Positions 1 to 5,698 of a stretch of 10,308 nucleotides of DNA are shown one piece after another. The stretch spans positions 1-10,308 of the forward strand of contig JARKUZ010000019.1 in assembly GCA_029851945.1 (NCBI GenBank), in the 5' to 3' direction. A program made the position numbers and the translations under genes. Within the stretch, counting starts at the first letter, position 1. Each line of letters starts with the position of its first letter. Below the pieces are notes generated by a model, which did not search any database, was not told the origin of the DNA, and was given only the letters and a program-made list of their open reading frames with translations. This DNA comes from Terrisporobacter sp. Lineage in GTDB: Bacteria > Bacillota_A > Clostridia > Peptostreptococcales > Peptostreptococcaceae.

Positions 1-56
1 GCCCTAAGTTTTATATCAAATGAATAACTCATATTTTTTCTATTATTTCTTTGCAT
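1..56 (-). CDS. Transposase OrfA-like helix-turn-helix protein, N-terminal 18 residues only
   Basis: ATG at 56-54 on the minus strand opens a frame reading MQRNNRKNMSYSFDIKLRA before the window ends. A short basic leader followed by 'YSFDIKLRAV'-like sequence is typical of the first helix of the helix-turn-helix domain of IS3-family OrfA proteins and related transposases. The ribosome binding site AAGGGGTGA lies at 70-62, about six bases before the ATG, and fixes the start. The element's terminal hairpin and an internal promoter sit just upstream. Only the N-terminus is visible, so the catalytic DDE part (OrfB in this family) cannot be checked. The identification rests on few residues plus context. 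Confidence 0.55.
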   Translation of the reverse strand, partial: MQRNNRKNMSYSFDIKLR

Positions 57-64
57 AAAAATCA

Positions 65-117
65 CCCCTTAAAGTAGTATTTTACAAGTCTTTTTTACTT
101 GTGTCTACTTTAAGGGG
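65..117 (-). promoter_or_regulatory. Terminal hairpin that can mask the transposase ribosome binding site
   Basis: CCCCTTAAAGTAG (65-77) is perfectly complementary to CTACTTTAAGGGG (105-117), a 13-bp stem. A second nested stem is formed by ACAAGT (84-89) and ACTTGT (97-102). On the minus-strand RNA the 3' arm contains the AAGGGG Shine-Dalgarno sequence of the transposase. A transcript entering from outside the element would therefore fold and occlude translation. A transcript from the internal promoter would start inside the 3' arm and lack the partner arm. IS10 and IS50 are known to use this kind of protection against read-through; its use here is inference. Confidence 0.6.
79..107 (-). promoter_or_regulatory. 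Predicted transposase promoter, TAGACA-N17-TAAAAT
   Basis: On the minus strand TAGACA (107-102) is followed after exactly 17 bases by TAAAAT (84-79), a fair SigA-type promoter pointing at the transposase start at 56. The predicted start point, near 72, lies within the 3' arm of the terminal hairpin. That placement would leave the native mRNA unable to form the masking stem. Confidence 0.5.
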
Positions 118-127
118 TTCAGTTCAA

Positions 128-136
128 TTATCCACA
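128..136 (+). other. Perfect DnaA-box nonamer TTATCCACA
   Basis: The consensus DnaA-binding 9-mer TTATCCACA occurs here, two bases outside the inferred insertion sequence end and just downstream of the stop of the minus-strand gene at 147-509. A single isolated box is not an origin. A second perfect box lies at 9439-9447. Confidence 0.4.
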
Positions 137-146
137 GGTTTTATTT

Positions 147-509
147 TTAGGATATAGGTAATAATGCTATGCTAATTATAAGAATATAAGATAATAATCT
201 CAGATGATTAGTACAAGTAAATTTTTTTGGTGATAAAAAAATAAATAGAAAGTTTATTAGTACTATAAATATGGTCAAAAAAATTAAAAAACTAAAATTA
301 TTGAGGCTAAAAACTATAAGCAATATAAGTGTAAGAAGTAAAAAATAAATATTATATTTTGTGAAAAAAGGCAATAATCTATTTATATATTTTTTCATTT
401 GGAAATTTCCTGTTGCATAATACAAATCTCTAAGGATGTATAATAGACAATAGAAAAATGATAGTACAGAAATTAATATAAATAAAAGCATTCTAAAATC
501 TAATCTCAT
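147..509 (-). CDS. Small four-helix membrane protein of unknown function
   Basis: This 120-residue protein is mostly hydrophobic. Predicted membrane helices lie at about residues 7-26, 53-69, 72-92 and 103-119. A polar loop rich in Lys, Asn and Arg (about 27-50) separates the first two, and a short KKFTCTNHLR loop precedes the last. I recognise no family motif. The start at 509 is supported by a strong AAAGGGGGAA ribosome binding site about six bases upstream. The gene is transcribed divergently from the M23 peptidase gene at 625. The insertion sequence ends about 20 bases beyond its stop codon, so any original terminator may have been displaced. That it is a real gene rests on the ribosome binding site, clean coding frame and sensible topology; function is unknown. 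Confidence 0.7.
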   Translation of the reverse strand: MRLDFRMLLFILISVLSFFYCLLYILRDLYYATGNFQMKKYINRLLPFFTKYNIYFLLLTLILLIVFSLNNFSFLIFLTIFIVLINFLFIFLSPKKFTCTNHLRLLSYILIISIALLPIS

Positions 510-565
510 AAAATTCCCCCTTTGCCTTTAAAAATTCTATATAAAATAATTTTGATTAATTAAAT

Positions 566-593
566 ATATTATAAAAACTTGAAAAATAGACAA
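566..593 (-). promoter_or_regulatory. Possible promoter for the small membrane protein, TTGTCT-N16-TAATAT
   Basis: On the minus strand TTGTCT (593-588) is followed after 16 bases by TAATAT (571-566), giving a leader of about 50 bases before the start at 509. The region is so AT-rich that a chance match is quite possible. I saw no convincing promoter for the divergent M23 gene in the same 115-base gap. Confidence 0.25.
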
Positions 594-624
594 TAATAAT
601 ATTTATAGGAAAAGGAGGTATAAA

Positions 625-1401
625 ATGAAAAGATTTTTTAAGTTAATATTAATTAATATAGTAATTATTTCTAGTATATTAATTAATTTTAAAATGAATA
701 TTTCCTATTGCCAAAGCTATGACAAAATAGATAAATTGATATCTAATCAAGAAAAAGAAGAATATTTGAATAAGAGGATAAGTGATCTAGAAAATATAAT
801 TAAAAATAAAGATATAGAAAATAATTACTTAGTAAGATCTAATGTTTTAGTAAGGAAAATAAACATAGATGCTATAAAAATGGATCAAGCTAAAATTATT
901 AAAATCTTTTTTGAAAAAGAATTGAAAAAATGCGGAAAATTAGAGCAAACTTTAATAGACGATATTAAGGAAGAAAAAGCAAAAGCTTTAGAAAATAGCA
1001 AAGCTACTTATATTAAAGGTCAATGGCCTTTAGAAGGATATACATATATAAGTTCTAAGTTTGGCTATAGAATACATCCAATAAGCAATACATTAAAGTT
1101 CCACTCTGGTGTTGATATACCTGCACCTAAAAATACAGATGTATTAGCAAGTGATGATGGAATAGTAATATATGCGAATAATGCTAATGGATATGGGAAT
1201 TTAGTAAAAATAGAGCATTTTGATGGGAAGATAACTGTTTATGCTCATAATAATAGTATTCTTGTAAAAGAAGGAGATATAGTTAAAAAAGGTCAGGTAA
1301 TATCAAAAGTAGGATCAACAGGTAATTCTACCGGAAATCATTTGCATTTTGAAGTGATTGTAAATAATGAATTACAAAATCCACTAGATTGTGTAGATTA
1401 A
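625..1401 (+). CDS. Exported M23-family (LytM-like) peptidoglycan endopeptidase
   Basis: This 258-residue protein has a signal peptide or membrane anchor at residues 1-22 and a charged, probably coiled-coil stretch at about 33-125. The C-terminal M23 domain spans about 133-258. Zinc ligands are H160 and D164 (HSGVD) and H241 of the HLHFEV motif; H239 of that motif and H208 (YAHN) match the catalytic histidines of the family. All active-site positions are present, so it should cleave peptide cross-links in peptidoglycan outside the membrane. The Cys at 29 follows Tyr, not a small residue, so it is not a convincing lipoprotein site. The AAAGGAGG ribosome binding site fixes the start. The gene stands alone, with its own terminator, divergent from the small membrane protein. 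M23 proteins serve in growth, separation or sporulation (SpoIIQ is a degenerate example); which applies here is unknown. Confidence 0.92.
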   Translation: MKRFFKLILINIVIISSILINFKMNISYCQSYDKIDKLISNQEKEEYLNKRISDLENIIKNKDIENNYLVRSNVLVRKINIDAIKMDQAKIIKIFFEKELKKCGKLEQTLIDDIKEEKAKALENSKATYIKGQWPLEGYTYISSKFGYRIHPISNTLKFHSGVDIPAPKNTDVLASDDGIVIYANNANGYGNLVKIEHFDGKITVYAHNNSILVKEGDIVKKGQVISKVGSTGNSTGNHLHFEVIVNNELQNPLDCVD

Positions 1402-1410
1402 TATTCATAT

Positions 1411-1443
1411 AAAAAAGCAGATAATAATTATCTGCTTTTTATT
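1411..1443 (+). terminator. Rho-independent terminator of the M23 gene
   Basis: AAAAAGCAGATAAT (1412-1425) pairs with ATTATCTGCTTTTT (1427-1440), giving a nearly perfect palindrome that ends in a T run, nine bases after the M23 stop codon. The A run on the other side could let it work in both directions. Confidence 0.85.
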
Positions 1444-1489
1444 GTAAAGAAATGTTATTAAGTCTTAGTTAAGAATTTATAATAGATAT

Positions 1490-1748
1490 TTTTTATCATT
1501 AGTATTATCTATTACAGCTGGTATGGGTTGAATTTTGGTATAATACTTGGTGCAATGGATGCATAATCAATAGATTAGTCTAAATATTAACTTGCAAGGT
1601 GGTAGTGGAGTAATTGTAGCTTTTATATTAAGTATAATACCATCTATAGTGATAGGATATATATTTGGTATAGGAATTTTTTGAAGCCTTTGGAAGTATA
1701 AAAATAGAAAAATTACCACTATATAAGTATATATATATTACTTCATAA
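1490..1748 (+). pseudogene. Decayed fragment of a polytopic membrane protein, possibly an ABC-transporter permease
   Basis: Three short hydrophobic stretches in shifting frames join into one plausible protein segment. They read LSLVLSITAGMG (to 1528), then LNFGIILGAM (1528-1557) and NLQGGSGVIVAFILSIIPS with VIGYIFGIGIF (1589-1681). Then FEAFGSIKIEKLPLYKYI follows after another shift, to a stop at 1746-1748. Reading through needs at least two single-base frameshifts and a skip over the stops between 1564 and 1588. The 'AGMGLNFGI-LGAM' pattern reminds me of the BPD_transp_2 (simple-sugar type) ABC permeases of Clostridia, but this is recall and not a search. There is no start codon, ribosome binding site or intact frame. 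The segment looks like the remains of a larger lost gene. Confidence 0.45.
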
Positions 1749-1854
1749 ATTACATGATAAATAGAATAATTAAAAATTAAGGCTACAAAAAAGAAACTAA
1801 GAAGTCCTATTTTTATTATAAATTATTTGAAATATAAAAAAAGTAGTATGTTAG

Positions 1855-2044
1855 AAATTAGAAAGGTATATTTCTAAAATAAGTAATGGATGTTATAAAA
1901 TCGAATATAAATGGAAGACTGAGTATGTAAGTAATAAATATTCTAAGGTTAAAAATACTTTAACTAATTCTTCTTCTACAACTATACAAAATAAATGTTT
2001 TGTAAAAAGTAGGTAATGTAACAGCAAGAAGAACTATAAATTAG
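1855..2044 (+). pseudogene. Remnant of an unidentified gene ending at an intact terminator
   Basis: A frame open from about 1855 to 2013 reads KLERYISKISNGCYKIEYK, then WKTEYVSNKYSKVKNTLTNS and SSTTIQNKCFVKSR. A one-base shift continues it as GNVTARRTIN to a TAG at 2042-2044. There is no start codon with a ribosome binding site at its beginning; a stop lies just upstream. The composition (Ser/Thr/Asn/Lys-rich, beta-prone) is protein-like, and the shifted frame stops only nine bases before a strong terminator. This suggests the 3' end of a gene that has lost its beginning. I do not recognise the family. The stretch between 1749 and 1855 shows nothing I can identify. Confidence 0.35.
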
Positions 2045-2052
2045 AAATATCT

Positions 2053-2098
2053 AGAGCTATCTAAAAAGGAAATGAATCCTTTTTAGATAGCTCTTTTT
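2053..2098 (+). terminator. Strong rho-independent terminator, orphaned
   Basis: AGAGCTATCTAAAAAGGA (2053-2070) pairs perfectly with TCCTTTTTAGATAGCTCT (2077-2094) around a six-base AATGAA loop, followed by a T run to 2098. No intact gene precedes it. It fits as the retained terminator of the remnant ending at 2044, and it insulates the next operon from upstream transcription. Confidence 0.85.
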
Positions 2099-2180
2099 AT
2101 ATGGAATTAAGTGTAATAATATGCACTATTACTGTCTTGTTGCAAAAAAGTATATCATAAAAAATAAATAAAATACATTA

Positions 2181-2209
2181 TTGACAATATATATATATAA
2201 TTATAGAAT
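2181..2209 (+). promoter_or_regulatory. Near-consensus SigA promoter of the salvage operon, TTGACA-N17-TAGAAT
   Basis: A perfect -35 TTGACA (2181-2186) is separated by 17 bases from TAGAAT (2204-2209). The expected start, near 2216, gives a leader of about 54 bases before the ATG at 2270. That is too short for a TPP or NAD-type riboswitch. Confidence 0.8.
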
Positions 2210-2212
2210 AAG

Positions 2213-2241
2213 TATAGTAAAAATAAAAAATATATACTATA
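2213..2241 (+). repeat. Seven-base inverted repeat at the transcription start of the salvage operon
   Basis: TATAGTA (2213-2219) and TACTATA (2235-2241) are perfect inverted copies 15 bases apart, straddling the predicted transcription start. They could be an operator or a weak leader hairpin. Both are pure AT apart from one base, so chance is likely. They do not match the NiaR operator as I remember it. Confidence 0.25.
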
Positions 2242-2269
2242 TATTATTTTATAAAAATCGGAGGAATAA

Positions 2270-3259
2270 ATGAGAAATAAAATAGCTGGAACTATATATG
2301 GTATGGCACTTGGAGATGCTATGGGTATGCCACCAGAATTATGGAGCAGAAGAAGGTTAAAAGATTTTTTTGATGAGATAAAAGGATTTTTAGATGGTCC
2401 TAAAGAAAATAATGTGGCTTGCAACTATACAAAGGGCCAATATACTGATGATACGGCGCAAGCTTTAGTAATATTAGATTCTTTAGTTGATACAAATTTT
2501 ATACCACAACCAAAGGACATAGCTACTAAGCTTCTAGCATGGGCTGACAAAGAGAATGCATTTGAAAATAATATATTAGGACCTACTTCAAAAGCTGCAT
2601 TATCAAGTTTTAGAGAAGGAAAAGATGCATCTAGTATCACAAATGAAGCTCAAAGTAATGGATCTGCTATGAGAATAGCACCTATAGGATGTTTATTTAA
2701 AAGTAGTGACAAAAAAGAACTTGCAAGTTTTGTATATAATGTAACAAGAATAACTCACAGTAGTGATGTAACAATAGGTGGAGCTGCAATGATAGCTATG
2801 GCTGTAAGCTCAGCTATGGAAAATGATGATTTTGAAAAAATAATGGAAGATGTTTATGAAATTGAGGAAATATCTACGAAATTAGGACATGAAACAATTA
2901 ATCCCTCATTAAAAGCAAGAACAAAGCTTGGTGTAGAACTTGCTAAAAAATATAAAGGAAATGATGAGAAGTTTTTAGAAAGTATATATTCTCTTATAGG
3001 TGCAGGTGTTATTATAAGTGAATCAGTACCAGCAGCATTAAGTATAGCTTATTATGCAAAAGATCCTAATAAATGTAGTATACTTTGTGCAAATCTAGGT
3101 GGAGATACAGATACGATTGGAGCTATGGCTACAGCAATATGTGGAGCTTATAGTGGAATTGGAAAAATAAAAGAAGAATATATAAAAATTTTAGATAACA
3201 ATAATGACGTTAGCTTACAAAAATATGTAGATATATTATCACAAAGAAGGGGCAAATAA
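2270..3259 (+). CDS. ADP-ribosylglycohydrolase (DraG/ARH family)
   Basis: The 329-residue all-helical enzyme is close to the usual DraG/ARH length (about 300-350). Family motifs in order are GMALGDAMGMPPE (11-23), TDD at 59-61, NGSAMR (130-135), the THSSD segment (162-166) and GGDTDT (277-282). T59, D60, D61 and D279/D281 are the positions that bind the two magnesium ions in the family, so the active site looks intact. Family members cleave the N- or O-glycosidic bond of ADP-ribosylated proteins, or hydrolyse related ADP-ribosyl compounds. The GGAGG site at 2260-2264 supports the start, and a near-consensus promoter lies upstream. It is first of three genes with a PfkB kinase and PnuC, which suggests a small-molecule role in ADP-ribose or NAD-derived nucleoside breakdown; no partner ADP-ribosyltransferase is nearby. 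The exact substrate is inference. Confidence 0.92.
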   Translation: MRNKIAGTIYGMALGDAMGMPPELWSRRRLKDFFDEIKGFLDGPKENNVACNYTKGQYTDDTAQALVILDSLVDTNFIPQPKDIATKLLAWADKENAFENNILGPTSKAALSSFREGKDASSITNEAQSNGSAMRIAPIGCLFKSSDKKELASFVYNVTRITHSSDVTIGGAAMIAMAVSSAMENDDFEKIMEDVYEIEEISTKLGHETINPSLKARTKLGVELAKKYKGNDEKFLESIYSLIGAGVIISESVPAALSIAYYAKDPNKCSILCANLGGDTDTIGAMATAICGAYSGIGKIKEEYIKILDNNNDVSLQKYVDILSQRRGK

Positions 3260-4165
3260 ATGAGCATATTAGTACTTGGATCAGCAGTAGTAGATAAAAT
3301 AGTGAATATAAATTACTTACCAAATAGCGGAGATGATATATGTGCCTATAGTGAAGATATAGTTATAGGTGGGTGCGCTTATAATGTTTCTAACATATTA
3401 AGAAACTTAGAAGTAAGTCATGATTTAGTAGTACCAGTTGGAAGTGGTATTTATGGAAATAGTATAGAAAAACAGTTGATTGAAGATGGCAATAAAATTT
3501 TTATAAAAGATAAAAATCAAGATAACGGATATTGTTTATGCTTAGTAGAAAAAAATGGAGAAAGAACTTTTATAACAGTACCAGGAGTTGAATATACTTT
3601 TAGGAAAGAGTGGTTAGACTCATTAGACACAGATAAATATGATAGTGTTTATATTTCAGGATATGAACTTGAAGGTGAAAGTGGAGAAGTAATAGTTAAT
3701 TTTTTAGAAGAAAATAAAAACTTGAGACTATATTTTGCTCCAGGGCCGAGAATATCTTGTCTAAATAAAACTATATTAGATAGAATTTATAAGCTAAAAC
3801 CAATAATTCATATGAATGATAAAGAAGCTAAGGAGTATATAAATAAATCAGATTTAAAAGAGTGTATACTGGAAGTTTATAGGAAAACTATGAACACAGT
3901 TTTTGTTACGGTAGGAGCAAAGGGATGTTTATATATAGAAGATGGTAATATTGTACTTATAGATGGATACAAAACAGAAGTTGTTGATACTATAGGAGCT
4001 GGAGATAGTCATATAGCAACCATTATAGGAGCCAATACTATGGGATTCGACACAAAATCTTCACTAAAAATAGCAAATAAAATAGCTTCAAAAGTAGTAG
4101 CTACAAAAGGTCCCAAATTAGACAACTTGAAATTTGACAAGAAGGAGTATTTAAAATGCAATTAA
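3260..4165 (+). CDS. PfkB/ribokinase-family carbohydrate or nucleoside kinase
   Basis: The 301-residue protein has the length and both signatures of the PfkB family. The N-terminal part is GGCAYNVSNILRNL (37-50), resembling the substrate-binding GG-x3-N motif. The C-terminal part is DTIGAGDSHIATIIGA (243-258), with D249 as the catalytic base and GAGD forming the anion hole; the NDKEA segment (186-190) is also typical. It should transfer phosphate from ATP to a sugar or nucleoside hydroxyl in the cytoplasm. The sequence alone cannot separate ribokinase, pseudouridine kinase and nucleoside kinase. Its start codon abuts the stop of the ADP-ribosylglycohydrolase, with an AAGGGGC site inside that gene's 3' end. 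Its own stop overlaps pnuC by 10 bases, so translation is probably coupled. Context suggests it phosphorylates ribose released by its neighbour or the nucleoside imported by PnuC. Confidence 0.92.
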   Translation: MSILVLGSAVVDKIVNINYLPNSGDDICAYSEDIVIGGCAYNVSNILRNLEVSHDLVVPVGSGIYGNSIEKQLIEDGNKIFIKDKNQDNGYCLCLVEKNGERTFITVPGVEYTFRKEWLDSLDTDKYDSVYISGYELEGESGEVIVNFLEENKNLRLYFAPGPRISCLNKTILDRIYKLKPIIHMNDKEAKEYINKSDLKECILEVYRKTMNTVFVTVGAKGCLYIEDGNIVLIDGYKTEVVDTIGAGDSHIATIIGANTMGFDTKSSLKIANKIASKVVATKGPKLDNLKFDKKEYLKCN

Positions 4166-4851
4166 CAACTAAAAAATCAATATTAAATGATTGGACATTA
4201 TTTGAAAAGGTATGGCTTTTTATATCAACTATAACTATGATAGGATTAAGTATTGTATGGAAGGATTCACCAATAGCTTTAATAAGTGGAGTAACAGGAA
4301 TTATAGGTGTTGTACTTTGTGCTAAGGGTAAAATATCTACTTATTTTTATGCTACTATAAACGTGGCACTTTATGCGTGGATATGTTTCCAAAATGGATT
4401 ATACGGAGAAGTAATGTTAAATGCTTTCTATTTCATACCTATGAATATAGTAGGATTTATGCTTTGGAACAAGAAAAAAGATGATAATGGGAATGTGGAA
4501 GCAAAGGCATTAACTAAAAAACAATTAATTATACTATCTGTTGGATTAGTTGTTGCAATAGTTTTATATTATCAGTTATTAAAATCATTAGGGGGTAATT
4601 TACAATTAATAGATTCAATAACAACAGTAACCTCTGTAATGGCGTTATTATTACAAGTATTAAGATATAAAGAACAATGGTTAATATGGATATTAGTAAA
4701 CTTAGTATCTATAGTAATGTGGGTTATGTTATTAAATACTTCAGAAGGAAGTATAAGTATGATTGTAATGTGGGCAGCTTACTTAATAAATTCTATATAT
4801 GGGTATATAAACTGGAATAAATTAAACAAGAAGTCTGAATTATCAGCATAG
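4156..4851 (+). CDS. pnuC: PnuC-family nicotinamide riboside transporter
   Basis: The 231-residue membrane protein has about seven or eight predicted helices (roughly 17-35, 38-57, 62-79, 85-104, 123-141, 155-171, 173-193 and 199-219). It shows the PnuC pattern of N69 and W75 in 'TINVALYAW', GLYGE (81-85) and repeated aromatic residues, and the W-x3-N of the second half (IWILVN, 177-182). PnuC proteins carry nicotinamide riboside across the membrane by facilitated diffusion, and intracellular phosphorylation traps it. The gene overlaps the PfkB kinase by 10 bases, with GGAG at 4142-4146 just upstream as ribosome binding site. Related PnuT (thiamine) and PnuX (riboflavin) proteins look similar but usually sit behind riboswitches. 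None is visible here, and the ADP-ribosylglycohydrolase neighbour favours a pyridine nucleoside substrate. A terminator follows directly. Confidence 0.9.
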   Translation: MQLTTKKSILNDWTLFEKVWLFISTITMIGLSIVWKDSPIALISGVTGIIGVVLCAKGKISTYFYATINVALYAWICFQNGLYGEVMLNAFYFIPMNIVGFMLWNKKKDDNGNVEAKALTKKQLIILSVGLVVAIVLYYQLLKSLGGNLQLIDSITTVTSVMALLLQVLRYKEQWLIWILVNLVSIVMWVMLLNTSEGSISMIVMWAAYLINSIYGYINWNKLNKKSELSA

Positions 4852-4861
4852 ATTTATGAAT

Positions 4862-4892
4862 AAAAAAAGCATCTAAATCAGATGCTTTTTTT
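4862..4892 (+). terminator. Rho-independent terminator after pnuC
   Basis: AAAAAAAGCATCT (4862-4874) pairs with AGATGCTTTTTTT (4880-4892) around a five-base loop, ten bases after the pnuC stop. It closes the three-gene operon, and its A run could serve the opposite strand too. Confidence 0.88.
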
Positions 4893-5014
4893 ATTATATT
4901 TTTAATCCGATTTCATATAAGTAGATTTATTATTTATAAATATCAAGATAATATCATATTATTAACTATGAAAGTATTAGAGTAGTATCTTATGTATAAA
5001 AGGGGAGGGTTGTA

Positions 5015-5683
5015 ATGATAGTTATTGGAAGAGAGTTTTTGAGTTATGATAAAGACAATATTAAATATTACATTAATTTTCCGAAGTTATATAATGATAA
5101 AGACTTTATAAAAGATGAAATGTCAGAGTTAATTAATAAAATTATTTTTGAAGATATAGCCATATTTTTAGAAATAGTTGAAGATAGTTATTCTAATATA
5201 GGTGAAAATAATATGCTAATTAATACTCTTACAGAGTTTGACATTGGATTTCAATCTAAGGATATAATTAGTATAGCTATTGAATATACACAGTTATCGG
5301 GTATTTTAGACATTAGTTATTTAAAAGGATACAATTATGATTTTAATTTAAAGAAAGAAATTAAACTTAAAGATTTATTTAAAGATGAGGTAAACTTTGA
5401 AGAGATATTAAAAGAATATATATCTGAACAGATAATAAAAATAATTGGTGAAATTAATAGCCCAGAAGAATATGGATTGGATGAAAGTATTGTGAATAAC
5501 ATTTACATTGATGAAAATAGTATTTTTTATTTTAATTGTGAATATTTAATATTATCTTTTTCATCATGCGAATTATCTCAGAACATAATGAATTTAGTAG
5601 AATTTAAAATACCATTTAATAGAATAGATTCTTATTTAAATGAATATGCAATAAAAAATATAGTTAAGAAAATTATATTTTAA
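5015..5683 (+). CDS. DUF4163/DUF3298-like protein without an export signal
   Basis: This is a 222-residue acidic protein. The segment about 85-115 (IAIEYTQLSGILDISYLKGYNYDF), followed by 'KKEIKLKDLFKDEVNFEEILKEYI' (113-136) and the C-terminal 'LSFSSCELSQNIMNLVEFKIPF' strand pair (180-201), matches the layout of DUF3298 proteins. That layout is a 'y.gGah..' strand, a short LKDLF helix segment and a 'l.f.pYei.P.a.g...v.ip' end. The N-terminal 80 residues may correspond to the accompanying DUF4163. In the anti-sigma factor RsiV and the deacetylase PdaC these domains act outside the cell, yet there is no signal peptide or membrane helix here. The start is set by AAGGGGAGGG 8-17 bases upstream. 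It is first in a block with an Amidase_6 protein 15 bases downstream, so probably co-transcribed. Family assignment is by pattern memory. Confidence 0.65.
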   Translation: MIVIGREFLSYDKDNIKYYINFPKLYNDKDFIKDEMSELINKIIFEDIAIFLEIVEDSYSNIGENNMLINTLTEFDIGFQSKDIISIAIEYTQLSGILDISYLKGYNYDFNLKKEIKLKDLFKDEVNFEEILKEYISEQIIKIIGEINSPEEYGLDESIVNNIYIDENSIFYFNCEYLILSFSSCELSQNIMNLVEFKIPFNRIDSYLNEYAIKNIVKKIIF

Positions 5684-5698
5684 TTTAGGAGGTATAGA

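Larger units (their letters stand above)
1..126 (-). mobile_element. End of an insertion sequence, probably IS3 family (IS150-like group), running off the left edge
   Basis: Read on the minus strand from 126 leftward, the DNA begins TGAACTGAACCCCTTAAAG and continues with TAGACAC. This resembles the terminal repeats of IS150-group IS3 elements, which typically start with TG, followed by a run of Cs, a few As and a GTTAGACA-like box. A start codon with a good ribosome binding site and a transposase-like N-terminus follows directly. The outer boundary at 126 is inferred from the TG end; the other end and the target duplication lie outside the window or cannot be confirmed. The element sits about 20 bases downstream of the stop codon of the 147-509 gene and so does not break it. 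The exact family is inference. Confidence 0.6.

Noticed and set aside
709..711. Lipoprotein cysteine (residue 29) in the M23 peptidase
   Set aside because: The preceding residues are Ile-Ser-Tyr; Tyr at -1 does not fit a lipobox.
1540..1545. Perfect TATAAT
   Set aside because: No -35 element lies 16-18 bases upstream, and the bases belong to the decayed coding stretch (codons for Gly-Ile-Ile).
2216..2269. Riboswitch in the leader of the ADP-ribosylglycohydrolase/PnuC operon
   Set aside because: PnuC relatives are often riboswitch-controlled, but the predicted leader is only about 54 bases and shows no G-rich conserved core.
2155..2424. Minus-strand open frame overlapping the salvage promoter and the start of the ADP-ribosylglycohydrolase
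   Set aside because: It is the antisense of a clear gene and of its promoter, with low-complexity hydrophobic tail and no ribosome binding site. The same applies to minus-strand frames at 2425-2640, 6075-6281 and 7355-7621.
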